Assembly: GCA_027531445.1 (NCBI GenBank)
Contig: JAPZRK010000071.1
Coordinates: 1-63,671 of the forward strand
Length of the DNA: 63,671 nucleotides
Reading direction: 5' to 3'
DNA from: Leptospira sp.
GTDB lineage: Bacteria > Spirochaetota > Leptospiria > Leptospirales > Leptospiraceae
Below are positions 52,288-62,039 of this stretch, piece by piece. Below the pieces are notes generated by a model. It was not told where the DNA came from and did no database searches. It worked only from the letters and a program-made list of their open reading frames with translations. Numbering within the stretch: the first letter of the stretch is position 1; each line of letters opens with the position of its first letter. Position numbers and translations under genes: made by a program.

Positions 52288-54411
52288 ATGAGATGGTTAA
52301 ATGATACAAGATTTGTAATACCTTTTCTTATCCTAGTTATGGGTATCCTATCATTTTTACTCTATAAAAATATGACAACGAGGATAGGTGGGGCAGATAC
52401 ACCGACCATTGGTATCTTAACTTTTAAAACACAAACAGTGCTTAGAAAATTTAATGACCAAGTAGTTTGGGACTCCATTGAGTCACAGACAGAAGTGAAA
52501 AATCGAGATACGATTCGAACGGAAGGTCTTTCGGATGCAGTTCTAACCTTGAATGATGGAACAAAAATCAATATATCCGAAAATTCAATGATACTATTGG
52601 ATATATCTGATAAAAATATCAATGTTAATTTTGCTTATGGATCTTTTGAAACGGCACGTGAAGGCGGTTCAACTGGTGATGTAAAAATGAACATCACATC
52701 GGGAGATCAAACGGTTCAAGTGGGACAGGGTGATATTAAACTCGATAAAACAAAAGAAGATTTAAAAGTTAAAGTAGAAAACGGTGAGGCAAAGATTACT
52801 TCAAATGGGAAAGAAGAAACAGTAGGCAAAGATGAAGTCGCTAATGTCAATAGTTCAGGTGTAAAGATCGTAAAACCCAAATTTGGTTTACTTGAACCTT
52901 TGGATAAAAAAAACATTTTGTCCGAAACTGGCTCTGAAAGTATAGCTTTTGCTTTCTCAGGAGCTACTGCAGACTCAATCCGTGTCACCAGTCCAAATAT
53001 AGAAATATCTCAACTTCCTGACTTTAAGAAAGTATTAGTTTCTGAAAAAGTTAAGTCAGGAAACCTCACAAAGACTCTTTCCTCAGGATCTTACTATTGG
53101 CGGATAAGTTATACCGATCCTGATACAAAATCAAAAACCTCTACCGAAACAGCTCGTTTTAGAATTCTAGAAAATCCGGCGCTTCGTTTATTTCTTCCGA
53201 AGTCCGATGAGATTATATCCTATACCTCATCGAGTCCTGTCGTGAAGGTGGCATGGGGTTCTCTCGATTTGTATAGTAATTATACTGCTCAGATTTCGAA
53301 AGATCCTACTTTTTCAAATGTTGTAACTGAAAAACAAACACAGAATACTGCAATAGCTTTTGACAGTTTAGCAGATGGTATCTATTATGCGAGAGTTGTT
53401 GCAAAATCAAACATTCCAGATGTAACAGACAAAATTTCGCCAGCAAATAAATTTACGATTACAAAAAGAGTCAATGCAGAACCACCAGTTCTAATGGAAC
53501 CAGCAAAAGAAAAGATATTTCCAAAGGAGACAATCCAAAATAATATCTTTTTTTCATGGAAAGACAATGGAGATTTTCAAAACTTCATTTTTGAACTTAG
53601 TCGAGATTCATCTTTTAAATCAATCCTCCAAAAGGAAACACTGAAAGAAGGATACTTTAAAACTGGTAAAGATCTTGATGAAGGCACTTATTATTGGAGA
53701 GTAAGGGGAAAACTTGAAAATAGAGAAGATTTAATCTCGCCTGTAAACCAGTTTACAATCATTGCGAAAGAAGAGATATCACTTCTTTCGCCAAGTAACC
53801 TATCCGTACAAGAATTGAATGAAAAAGGTGGAGTCTTACTTCGTTGGAAAAAACTTAGCAATAAATCAAATTATAAAATTGAAATATCAAAAAATTCTGA
53901 TATGACCCGTCCCGTTTTGACTGAATCTGTTTCTGAACAATTTTTTGAGTTCCGAACTAAAGATTTTGGTAAGTATTTCTGGAGAATTGTTGTAGAGAAT
54001 TCTCTAGGCACTCAAATGAGTGATCCTTGGAGTTTTACAATTGAATCTTCCATGGAAACACCGATCCTTGTGAGTCCTTCAAAAAATGAAACGATTGATG
54101 TGTCAAATCGTAACAGCATCTTATTTTCTTGGAAACAATCAGAAAAGGCTAACGCCTATAGACTTAAGTTATTTGATACTAGCGGCATCAAAGAAAAACA
54201 AGTATTGAATGAAAGAACCACGCAATTAAAATACAATTTTACAGATTTTACTAAGTTGAACGAAGGCAAATACCGTGTTGAAGTTTGTGCTTTGTATACA
54301 ACATCAGAAGGTGAAAAAGAATCTCCATATTTCCGTTCCGATTTTTTTGTTTCACTTCCAAACTTGACGATTCCAAAAATACTAACTCCTGGAACGATCT
54401 ATGTTGAATAA
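52288..54411 (+). CDS. FecR-domain protein with fibronectin-like repeats
   Basis: A 707-residue protein with one N-terminal membrane helix (FVIPFLILVMGILSFLLY). Residues about 60-190 form a FecR domain (VEN-type: RDTIRTEGLSDAVLTLNDGT, ISENSMILLD, KVKVENGEAKITSNG), which in known systems relays signals across the envelope. The rest is built from four to five Fn3-like units marked by 'YYWRI', 'YYARVVA', 'YYWRVRG', 'YFWRIVV' and 'YRVEVC' strands, each after an 'F.W' turn. It starts 9 bases behind the cyclase, with which it is probably cotranscribed, and its stop overlaps the next gene. Confidence 0.88.
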   Translation: MRWLNDTRFVIPFLILVMGILSFLLYKNMTTRIGGADTPTIGILTFKTQTVLRKFNDQVVWDSIESQTEVKNRDTIRTEGLSDAVLTLNDGTKINISENSMILLDISDKNINVNFAYGSFETAREGGSTGDVKMNITSGDQTVQVGQGDIKLDKTKEDLKVKVENGEAKITSNGKEETVGKDEVANVNSSGVKIVKPKFGLLEPLDKKNILSETGSESIAFAFSGATADSIRVTSPNIEISQLPDFKKVLVSEKVKSGNLTKTLSSGSYYWRISYTDPDTKSKTSTETARFRILENPALRLFLPKSDEIISYTSSSPVVKVAWGSLDLYSNYTAQISKDPTFSNVVTEKQTQNTAIAFDSLADGIYYARVVAKSNIPDVTDKISPANKFTITKRVNAEPPVLMEPAKEKIFPKETIQNNIFFSWKDNGDFQNFIFELSRDSSFKSILQKETLKEGYFKTGKDLDEGTYYWRVRGKLENREDLISPVNQFTIIAKEEISLLSPSNLSVQELNEKGGVLLRWKKLSNKSNYKIEISKNSDMTRPVLTESVSEQFFEFRTKDFGKYFWRIVVENSLGTQMSDPWSFTIESSMETPILVSPSKNETIDVSNRNSILFSWKQSEKANAYRLKLFDTSGIKEKQVLNERTTQLKYNFTDFTKLNEGKYRVEVCALYTTSEGEKESPYFRSDFFVSLPNLTIPKILTPGTIYVE

Positions 54412-55603
54412 TCGAATGAGATTTCTATATATCATTCTGATTCTTTTGACTATAATTCCCAAGATTTATAGTCAGCCTGCGACCACTGAGGAGACCATGG
54501 CTTTTCAATTGAGATGGCAGGAAGTAACTGGCGCTACAGGATATTTGTTAGAAATCAAAAACTCTTCTGGTTATATGGTAATCTCAGAAAAGATGAATTC
54601 CAATGTCTATGATGTAGTTAATTTTACTTCTGGAAAATATGAACATCGGGTAGGAGTCATCAATAAATTCGGTAAGGTGGGATCATTCTCCGATTGGGTT
54701 CCCTTCGAGGTTGTCGTTTCAAGAATCCCAACACTAACGAAAGAGAGCGTATTTGCTATTTCCAAAGAAGAAAAAACGAAAACATTCGAACTGATCGGTA
54801 AAGATTTTATCGATCCAATGAAGGTATTTCTGGTATTAGATGGGAGAACCATCTCGGCAAAGAAAGTTGAAATAGAATCTTCGACAAAAGCAAAAGCTGT
54901 GTTTGAAATTCCTCCTGAATTGGATACAGGAATTTATGATTTGGTATTAGAAAATCCTCGCAAAAAAACTCTAAATGTCAAGCAGAGAGTTGTAATTAGT
55001 GATTCAAAGGAGAAAGCCAATCGATTTGCAAATCGACAAGAGAGAATTCTTAAAAAAGAAATTCCGGAGGATTATTACGAGTCTCCTTACTGGTCTACGC
55101 TGTGGCGCTCTGCAGTAATACCTGGTTGGGGCCAACAGTACATCGATGGTCAAAATTGGAAGGTATATGTGTATCCATTGATTGCTGCTGGAATCGTTGG
55201 AGCCTATGCTCAGTCATACAATCGATTCCAAAGTTCAAAGTCTGCCTATGACGACTCTGTGCTCATTGGATTTTTACTTTCTGAAAATCCAGATTTACAA
55301 ATCCCTTGGCTCTTAAATCGAAATACTGCAATGTCAAATTTTGATACAGCAAAACAAGAATTAAACTTAATTCAGGGTGGAGCAGGGTTGTTTGGTGCAT
55401 TTTTGCTTTATAATCTTGTAGATTCATACTTGAGTGCCAGGCGTAATGTTGCCCAATTGGATCCCTTACCCGGATTCAAATTGGGTCAAGAAAACATAAG
55501 ATTAAATGCGAAAGTAGATACGTTACCACAGTATGGCCTGAGAGAACAAAACCAGCGTCAAATTGATTCATTTTATCTCTTAGAATTCTCCTTTAGATAC
55601 TAG
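54401..55603 (+). CDS. Exported protein with Fn3-like and DUF5683 domains
   Basis: A 400-residue protein. ATG at 54401 has GGAA upstream; another ATG is at 54416. The signal peptide is FLYIILILLTIIPKIYS. An Fn3-like unit (FQLRWQEVTGATGYLLEIKN, YEHRVGVINKFGKVGSFSDW) and an IPT/Ig-like unit (about 110-190) are followed by a DUF5683-type segment: WSTLWRSAVIPGWGQQYIDG, then hydrophobic helices (VYVYPLIAAGIVGAYAQS, GGAGLFGAFLLYNLVDSYLS). DUF5683 is common in exported bacterial proteins of unknown role. Overlap with the FecR gene by 11 bases suggests that the products act together. Confidence 0.8.
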   Translation: MLNNRMRFLYIILILLTIIPKIYSQPATTEETMAFQLRWQEVTGATGYLLEIKNSSGYMVISEKMNSNVYDVVNFTSGKYEHRVGVINKFGKVGSFSDWVPFEVVVSRIPTLTKESVFAISKEEKTKTFELIGKDFIDPMKVFLVLDGRTISAKKVEIESSTKAKAVFEIPPELDTGIYDLVLENPRKKTLNVKQRVVISDSKEKANRFANRQERILKKEIPEDYYESPYWSTLWRSAVIPGWGQQYIDGQNWKVYVYPLIAAGIVGAYAQSYNRFQSSKSAYDDSVLIGFLLSENPDLQIPWLLNRNTAMSNFDTAKQELNLIQGGAGLFGAFLLYNLVDSYLSARRNVAQLDPLPGFKLGQENIRLNAKVDTLPQYGLREQNQRQIDSFYLLEFSFRY

Positions 55604-55648
55604 ACAAAAGAGTTGAGAACATAGCTCATTTTAAGATAGAGTCAAGTT

Positions 55649-56944
55649 ATGGCCATACCGATTGTATCTGCCTCGATCTCAGATCCAAATACTTATTCGC
55701 CCTTTTTAAAAATGGCAAAATCCGATCTTACGCTCGCCACAACTAAAATTTTGCCTATTCTATCGGCAGTTGAAAATGAGGGTGATCAGGCACTCAAAGA
55801 TTTAACCCAGAGGTTTGATGGAATCTCGCTATCACAAATTTCCTTAGATCCGCATTCCATCAAAACAAATGTTGCCAAACCGATCCAAGAGGCGTTTTTA
55901 GCCGCAAAAAATAACATAGAATCATTTCATTTAGCTCAAAAGAGAGAAACTTGGTCCATTGATGTAGATGGCAATCGATTAGGAATCAAATATACTGCCA
56001 TACCTTCATTAGCTGTTTATGCTCCCGGTGGAACAGCCCTATATCCATCAAGTGTTCTTATGGGTGTCATTCCCGCAGCGATTGCAGGAGTAAAGGACAT
56101 ACAGTTGATTACTCCTCCTCAGAAAAATGGTCTTCCTGATATTTTGATCTGGCTTTCGCAAATTCTTGGGATCCGAAGGATCGTAACGGTTGGAGGTGCG
56201 CAAGGCATTGCCGCCGCCGCCTACGGAACGGAATCAGTTCCAAAATCTGAATTTGTAGTAGGTCCTGGCAATGTCTATGTGGCGGCTGCAAAGTCTTATC
56301 TTTCAGGCAAAGGGTTAATTGGTATCGATAGCCCTGCTGGTCCATCCGAAGTTTGTATCATTGCGGATGAAACGGCAAACCCAATGTGGTTGGCTTGCGA
56401 TATGTTATCGCAAGCGGAACACGGTGAAGATTCTCAGGCTATCCTATTGACGACTAGCACTCGTTTAGCGACAGAAGTTTCAAAAGAATTGGAAATAGCA
56501 TTTGTGAATCGTCCCAAACGACTATCGATGAAACAAAGTGCGATTTACAAAAATTCTGCGATTTTGGTTTTCCCGACCTTACAAGAATGTGTTGAGTTTT
56601 CCAATTTACTTGCGCCAGAACACTTAGAAATTCAAACCAAAGATCCATACGAACAGTTTGATGGCATCGAACATGCAGGTTCTGTATTTTTAGGATCCTA
56701 TTCGCCTGTTGCTATGGGTGATTACATTTCAGGAACAAATCATATTCTTCCCACGGCACGAGGTAGTAGGATTTACTCATCATTAGGCGTTGACACTTTT
56801 TTAAAACGTGTTACATTTCAAGAAATTTCAAAAAGTTCACTAAAAAAGCAGTACCCTTATGTGAAGCTCATGTCAGAGTTAGAGGGTTTAGACGAAGAAC
56901 ATGGAACCAGCGTCAAAGTGAGATTTGAGGATATAGATGCATGA
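55649..56944 (+). CDS. hisD: Histidinol dehydrogenase
   Basis: A 431-residue HisD for the last two steps of histidine synthesis. Blocks are VYAPGGTALYPSSVLMGVIP, TVGGAQGIAAAAYGTESVPK, VVGPGNVYVAAAKSYLSG, IDSPAGPSEVCIIADE and LSQAEHGEDSQA, which carry the zinc and catalytic residues. Near the end, the HILPTARGSRIYSSLGV zinc ligand region is intact. Length is standard. The stop overlaps the panC start (ATGA), so the two are coupled although they belong to different pathways. Confidence 0.96.
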   Translation: MAIPIVSASISDPNTYSPFLKMAKSDLTLATTKILPILSAVENEGDQALKDLTQRFDGISLSQISLDPHSIKTNVAKPIQEAFLAAKNNIESFHLAQKRETWSIDVDGNRLGIKYTAIPSLAVYAPGGTALYPSSVLMGVIPAAIAGVKDIQLITPPQKNGLPDILIWLSQILGIRRIVTVGGAQGIAAAAYGTESVPKSEFVVGPGNVYVAAAKSYLSGKGLIGIDSPAGPSEVCIIADETANPMWLACDMLSQAEHGEDSQAILLTTSTRLATEVSKELEIAFVNRPKRLSMKQSAIYKNSAILVFPTLQECVEFSNLLAPEHLEIQTKDPYEQFDGIEHAGSVFLGSYSPVAMGDYISGTNHILPTARGSRIYSSLGVDTFLKRVTFQEISKSSLKKQYPYVKLMSELEGLDEEHGTSVKVRFEDIDA

Positions 56945-57798
56945 AAGTAGCTAAATCTATTTCCGATTTATCAATACAAATTGCGGATTGGAAAAAATCT
57001 GGTTTGTCTATAGGATTTGTTCCAACGATGGGTTATTTGCATGATGGCCATTTGGAATTATTGAAACACTCAAAATCTAACACAGACAAAACAGTAATTT
57101 GTATTTTTGTCAATCCCACCCAATTCAACGATCCAAAGGACTTTTTGAACTATCCCTTCGATGAGGCTGGCGATTTAAAAAAATGTGAAAGTGTCGGAGT
57201 CGATTTAGTTTTTTTACCAAACAAGGACGAATTGTATCCAAATGAAGGTGGTCACATTGTAATTAGCCAATCCCTTTTACAAAAAAATCTCTGCGGTAGA
57301 ACTAGACCTGGTCACTTTGAAGGTGTTATGTTGATTGTGGCTAAGCTTTTTCATTTGGTTTCACCTAACAAAGCTTTTTTTGGACTCAAAGATTTCCAAC
57401 AATATAGGATCATTCAAGATATGGTCAAATTACTCAATTTCCCTATTGAAGTCGTGGGAATTGAAACGATTAGGGAAAAAGATGGACTCGCTCTGAGTTC
57501 ACGAAATGTGAGATTGAATTCAAAAGAAAGGGAAACCGCTACTTTGATTCCTAGAGCATTTGCATTAGCGGAAAAGCTTACACTCGGCGGAGAAACTAGT
57601 TCCCAAGCCCTTCGAGAGATTCTTGCTGATTTTTTACTGTCCGGTCAAAATGTAAAAATTGATTATATTGAGACTGTTGACCCAATTTCATTACAAGAAA
57701 TACTGGTCTTAAACTCACCGTTTTTGCTGGCAATGGCAGTTTTCGTCGGTGAAACTAGGTTAATCGATAACCGTATTTTTACGCCAAATGTCCCTTAA
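56941..57798 (+). CDS. panC: Pantothenate synthetase
   Basis: A 285-residue PanC that joins pantoate and beta-alanine for coenzyme A. It has GFVPTMGYLHDGHLELLKHS (the HxGH nucleotide site), FVNPTQFNDPKDFLNYP, the pantoate loop LCGRTRPGHFEGVMLIVAK, FFGLKDFQQYRIIQDMV and REKDGLALSSRNVRL (KMSKS-like). The length is normal. Its ATG overlaps hisD. The reading frame of the upstream end of mfd starts within its last codons. Confidence 0.95.
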   Translation: MKVAKSISDLSIQIADWKKSGLSIGFVPTMGYLHDGHLELLKHSKSNTDKTVICIFVNPTQFNDPKDFLNYPFDEAGDLKKCESVGVDLVFLPNKDELYPNEGGHIVISQSLLQKNLCGRTRPGHFEGVMLIVAKLFHLVSPNKAFFGLKDFQQYRIIQDMVKLLNFPIEVVGIETIREKDGLALSSRNVRLNSKERETATLIPRAFALAEKLTLGGETSSQALREILADFLLSGQNVKIDYIETVDPISLQEILVLNSPFLLAMAVFVGETRLIDNRIFTPNVP

Positions 57799-57961
57799 TC
57801 CAACAAACTCATTTTTATAAAAATCTAAAAAAACGGTAACGACGATCGAATCAACAATCAACTATAGCAATATTTTACAATCCAGTAAAAATGCGAAAAC
57901 AACTATTAGTGGAATCGGTGATTATGGAACAGCCCTCCTAACATCCGAATTATTTTTAAAT

Positions 57962-60900
57962 TTGCCACAAGAGGAACATGTTCTCGTAGTAATGGCAACC
58001 AATGCCGATGCCGAGGCTTTAACTCGAGAACTTTACAGCTATTTAGATCCAAAATCATTCTATTTTTTTCCAGGTCCTGAAAATATTCCCTATGAGTATA
58101 CAAAATGGCAGTCTGAGTGGAAAAGAGATCGAATTCTAACCATCAATCGTATCTTCAGCAAACAGAAAGCCTTGATTGTTACGTCTGTATCAGCTGTTTT
58201 GCGAAAAATTCCAGAAAAAGCAAGTTTACAAGGCAAATCTATAATATTAAAAAAAGACAAAGAGTATCCTTTAGATCAATTAACAAAAGATCTAGTTCGC
58301 CTAGGATATCATAGAGAAGAGGTATGTGAACAGTTCGGCCATTTCAGTTTGAAGGGCGGGATATTAGATATTTTTTCTCCGTTTATGACGGATCCAGTTC
58401 GAATCGACTTTTTTGGTGATACGATTGATGATTTACGCACATTTGATCCAAACACACAAAAATCCATTCAAAAGATCACAGAAATTACGATTACTGCAGC
58501 AAATGAAACAATCGTTAGCCCAGCCGAGTATGAATCCTATACCACAAAGTTAAAATCATTTTCAAATCTTCGAACTCCAATCGAAGAAGAAAATGTGATC
58601 ATCGAAGAACACCTTCCCATGGTGAGGAAACATGACGGGTTTTTAAGCTTGTTTGAAAAAAAGCCTTTGATGATTTTTCCAAGATTTAGTGAAACTAAAG
58701 AACGTGCCTTCGGAATGAAACGAGAATATGAAACACTATTCGAAAAGAAGTCAGGTGACGTAATTTGTCTGTTACCAGAAGAGATTCTCTCATTTGGTAA
58801 CGAATGGTCTCAACTAACAGATGATTCAAAACCTGGAATAGAATTTAGTCTCCTACCAAAAAATGAAATGGATATTCCATGTTTTCCGATCAAAGAAGTT
58901 CGTAGCTTTCGAGGTAAAATCCGAGAAGCCAAGGAGCACTTTGATGAATTGTTGGCAGAGGACAAGAATCATAAAGTATTAATCACTTCTTCATTTGCAG
59001 CCCAAATGCAAAGGTTATCTGGATTATTTCCATCAGAAAACATTCATGTAATTAATGAGGATTCAGAAGAACCTAAAAAGATCAATTTTTCCAATCTAAC
59101 TCCTGGAATTCACTTAGGTATTTCAGATTTACGAAAAGGGTATCAATTGATCGATCAAAACTTGACGATCTTTACGGACAATGACCTTTTTGGAAGGCAG
59201 TACAAGCGTAAGACGAGATATAAAAAGCAAGCGTCCCAAATGATCGAATCTTTCATTGATTTGAAAGAAGGGGATTTTGTAGTTCATGTAAATCATGGCG
59301 TTGGTAAATTTGTAAAAATTGAAAGAACAAAAGCTGATAATAAAGAAAGAGACTTTTTAAAATTAGAATATTCTGGTGGAGATACTCTTTTTGTTCCTTT
59401 GGATCAAATTTCATTGATTCAAAAGTACATTGGAGGAACAGACACTCCTCGGTTGGATACTCTTGGTAAAAATTCCTGGAAGAAAGCTAAAGAGCGAGTC
59501 CAAGAATCCGTCGATAAACTTGCAGAAGAATTGGTCTTACTCTATTCGAATCGAATGAAGTTAAACGGATTTCCCTTTCCTCCCGATACGATTTGGCAAG
59601 AAGAATTTGAAGCGGCTTTTGAATTTGAAGAAACTCCAGATCAAATTTCAGCGATAGAAGCAGTTAAACAAGACTTGGAATCACAAAGGCCGATGGATAG
59701 GCTTGTTTGTGGCGACGTCGGTTATGGAAAAACGGAAATCGCAATACGAGCCGCCTTTAAAGTAATTATGGCAGGCAAACAGGTGATGCTCTTAACTCCC
59801 ACCACGATACTCGCCTTACAACATTTTAATACATTTAAATCAAGATATGAAAATTATCCAATAAGAATAGGATTTGTTTCACGATTTCGGTCTCCATCTG
59901 AAGTGAGAGCAGATTTAAAGCTATTCACTGAAGGAAAGATTGATATGCTGATTGGGACTCATGCGATTCTTTCTTCAAAAGTGAAACCTAAAAATTTAGG
60001 ATTGTTAGTTATAGACGAAGAACAAAAATTTGGTGTCACTCACAAAGAAGCCATCAAAAAATTTAAACAACTCGTGGATGTGTTAACTCTCACTGCAACG
60101 CCCATTCCGCGAACATTACATATGGCGCTAACTGGTATACGTGAACTATCCATTATTTCCACACCTCCCAAAAATAGACAAAGTGTTGAGACATATGTCT
60201 TAGAAGAAGATGATGTTCTCATCCAACAAGCCATTCGTAAAGAAATAGAGCGTGGCGGACAGGTGTTTTATCTGTACAATCGTGTTGAATCCATAGAAGA
60301 AGAAGCAAGTTATATACGTTCTCTCGTACCTGAAGTTGCCTGCGGAATTTTACACGGACAGTTAACAGAAGATGAGATAGAAGAAACGCTAGTTGATTTT
60401 TATAATCGCAAATATGACGTGTTGGTAACGACTACGATCATTGAATCAGGAATCGACATGCCGAATGTAAATACTTTGATCGTAAAACGAGCTGATATGT
60501 TCGGACTTTCACAACTCTATCAAATTCGTGGCAGGGTAGGTAGGAGTGATCGTAAGGCATATGCGTATTTATTTTATCCTTCCAAAAGTATGATGACTGA
60601 ACTTGCTGAAAAACGGTTAAATACTATTTTTGAATATCAAGAGTTAGGTTCTGGATTTAAAGTAGCTATGCGAGATCTTGAAATTCGAGGTGCGGGAAAT
60701 CTTTTAGGAAGAGAACAATCAGGCGATATCATGGAAGTAGGCTTCGATTTATACGTTCGAATGTTGGAAGAGGCGATTTCAAGAGTCAAGGGTGAAGAAG
60801 TAAAAGTTGAAGTTCGAACTGCCGTTAATTTGTCTGCAAATTTTTATTTGCCGGACACGTACATTCCTGATACTAAACAAAAAATTGAATTTTACAAAAG

Positions 60901-61276
60901 ATTCGAAGGTGCTAGTGACCTGGACGACATAGCAGACTTGACTTTGGAAATGGAAGATCGATTCGGTGAATTACCAGCCATAGCGAAAACCTTTGTCGAA
61001 TTGGAAAAAATCAGAACTTTGTCTTCTCGATTGGGTTTTGAATCTGTTTCTGAAAAAACAACGGAAATTGTCTTTAAATGTGGAACCTACTTTCGGGGTG
61101 ACCCTTCACGAATCATTCAAGCGCTTGGAAAGTTTAAGGGTTTGTTGATCCATCCCCAAGAACCTTCCATATTACGATATACGATTTCAGAATCGGACGA
61201 CCTTAAAAAAATTGGTAGTATATTAAATCTGCTGACCTTTCTCACAGAAGGCCTGGAAACCTTTGCAAAAAAGTGA
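57962..61276 (+). CDS. mfd: Transcription-repair coupling factor Mfd (start unresolved)
   Basis: A protein of about 1104 residues from the TTG at 57962, or longer. Mfd removes stalled RNA polymerase and recruits UvrA. UvrB-like N-terminal domains (FPGPENIPYEYTKWQ), the polymerase-binding domain (FVVHVNHGVGKFVKIERTKA), and the RecG-like motor with Walker A CGDVGYGKTE, IDEEQKFGVTH and GRVGRSDRKAYAY are all clear, with the TRCF end. But the frame is open upstream to 57821 and encodes a stretch of the normal N-terminus (SGIGDYGTALLTSELFL) with no ATG, GTG or TTG. An in-frame ATG at 57788 is cut off by TAA at 57818. So either the start is unusual or the 5' end is damaged. Confidence 0.93.
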   Translation: MPQEEHVLVVMATNADAEALTRELYSYLDPKSFYFFPGPENIPYEYTKWQSEWKRDRILTINRIFSKQKALIVTSVSAVLRKIPEKASLQGKSIILKKDKEYPLDQLTKDLVRLGYHREEVCEQFGHFSLKGGILDIFSPFMTDPVRIDFFGDTIDDLRTFDPNTQKSIQKITEITITAANETIVSPAEYESYTTKLKSFSNLRTPIEEENVIIEEHLPMVRKHDGFLSLFEKKPLMIFPRFSETKERAFGMKREYETLFEKKSGDVICLLPEEILSFGNEWSQLTDDSKPGIEFSLLPKNEMDIPCFPIKEVRSFRGKIREAKEHFDELLAEDKNHKVLITSSFAAQMQRLSGLFPSENIHVINEDSEEPKKINFSNLTPGIHLGISDLRKGYQLIDQNLTIFTDNDLFGRQYKRKTRYKKQASQMIESFIDLKEGDFVVHVNHGVGKFVKIERTKADNKERDFLKLEYSGGDTLFVPLDQISLIQKYIGGTDTPRLDTLGKNSWKKAKERVQESVDKLAEELVLLYSNRMKLNGFPFPPDTIWQEEFEAAFEFEETPDQISAIEAVKQDLESQRPMDRLVCGDVGYGKTEIAIRAAFKVIMAGKQVMLLTPTTILALQHFNTFKSRYENYPIRIGFVSRFRSPSEVRADLKLFTEGKIDMLIGTHAILSSKVKPKNLGLLVIDEEQKFGVTHKEAIKKFKQLVDVLTLTATPIPRTLHMALTGIRELSIISTPPKNRQSVETYVLEEDDVLIQQAIRKEIERGGQVFYLYNRVESIEEEASYIRSLVPEVACGILHGQLTEDEIEETLVDFYNRKYDVLVTTTIIESGIDMPNVNTLIVKRADMFGLSQLYQIRGRVGRSDRKAYAYLFYPSKSMMTELAEKRLNTIFEYQELGSGFKVAMRDLEIRGAGNLLGREQSGDIMEVGFDLYVRMLEEAISRVKGEEVKVEVRTAVNLSANFYLPDTYIPDTKQKIEFYKRFEGASDLDDIADLTLEMEDRFGELPAIAKTFVELEKIRTLSSRLGFESVSEKTTEIVFKCGTYFRGDPSRIIQALGKFKGLLIHPQEPSILRYTISESDDLKKIGSILNLLTFLTEGLETFAKK

Positions 61277-61341
61277 TAGACATGACTTTAGGCTCTTACC
61301 AGGATCAAAACTAGTATATTTCTTTCAGATTGGAAAACCAA

Positions 61342-62028
61342 ATGTCCCGAAACCCATTGTTCTTAGCTCTAATTACCCTTTCTTTGTCATTCTTACAGTG
61401 TAGTGATTCAAGTCCCGTCATCGAATCTCTTGATGGTTACAAAATCACTGTTAAAGAATTTGAAACCGCCTACGATACCGCACTCGATTCAATCAGTCGC
61501 TTACAAAATATCGAAAAAAAAACCTTACTAGAGTTTGTTGAAAAAGATTCAGCGGAAGTTCCACAACAATTCCAAGAATTAAATTTTCAACTTCAGAAAA
61601 AAAACTTCTATCAAACCTACCGACAAATGCTCATGACAAAACTCGTTGCCGAGAAGAAAGGGTATTATTCTCGTCCGGACGTGCAAGAAGTTTTAAAGCA
61701 AGTTGAGATGCAAACCATTGCGCAAATGTATGTCTCAGAACAGGTAGAGAAAAAAATCCAAATCACCGACGAACTCGCAAAATCCGAATGTGAGAGAATG
61801 CGTGGATTGGATAAAAACATTCAGGCTCTTACGATAGACAAATGCCTTCAGTTCGCTAAGGCTCAAATTAAAAGTGCGCAAACTAGAGAGCAACTTCCTC
61901 TCGTAGTAGAAAGAATCAAAGAAGAAGTTACGATCAAAAGAAATGATAAATTTGACTTGGATGCTTATCTAGCACCAAAGAAAAAAGCGATCGAACCAGA
62001 AACTACTCCAGAAGATCCTTCCAAGTAG
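61342..62028 (+). CDS. Lipoprotein, possible SurA-like chaperone domain
   Basis: A 228-residue lipoprotein. ATG at 61342 has GGAAA 6 bases upstream; a TTG at 61330 is less likely. The signal ends LSFLQC. The mature sequence starts with SLDGYKITVKEFETAYDTAL and continues with helices (LQLQKKNFYQTYRQMLMTKL, DVQEVLKQVEMQTIAQMYVS), which recall the N-terminal chaperone domain of SurA/PrsA-type proteins but without a PpiC domain. It ends in a Lys/Glu/Pro-rich tail. It overlaps nothing and precedes uppP, sharing its stop with uppP's AGGAG site. Confidence 0.72.
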   Translation: MSRNPLFLALITLSLSFLQCSDSSPVIESLDGYKITVKEFETAYDTALDSISRLQNIEKKTLLEFVEKDSAEVPQQFQELNFQLQKKNFYQTYRQMLMTKLVAEKKGYYSRPDVQEVLKQVEMQTIAQMYVSEQVEKKIQITDELAKSECERMRGLDKNIQALTIDKCLQFAKAQIKSAQTREQLPLVVERIKEEVTIKRNDKFDLDAYLAPKKKAIEPETTPEDPSK

Positions 62029-62039
62029 GAGTTCAAATT

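Noticed and set aside
57827..57833. A7 run as a -1 frameshift site that would create a full-length Mfd.
   Set aside because: The frame feeding it has no start codon between its own upstream stop (57768) and the run, so a slip alone does not explain the 5' end.
57891..57940. Short frame beginning ATG at 57891.
   Set aside because: It stops after 16 codons, in a different frame from Mfd, and has no ribosome site.
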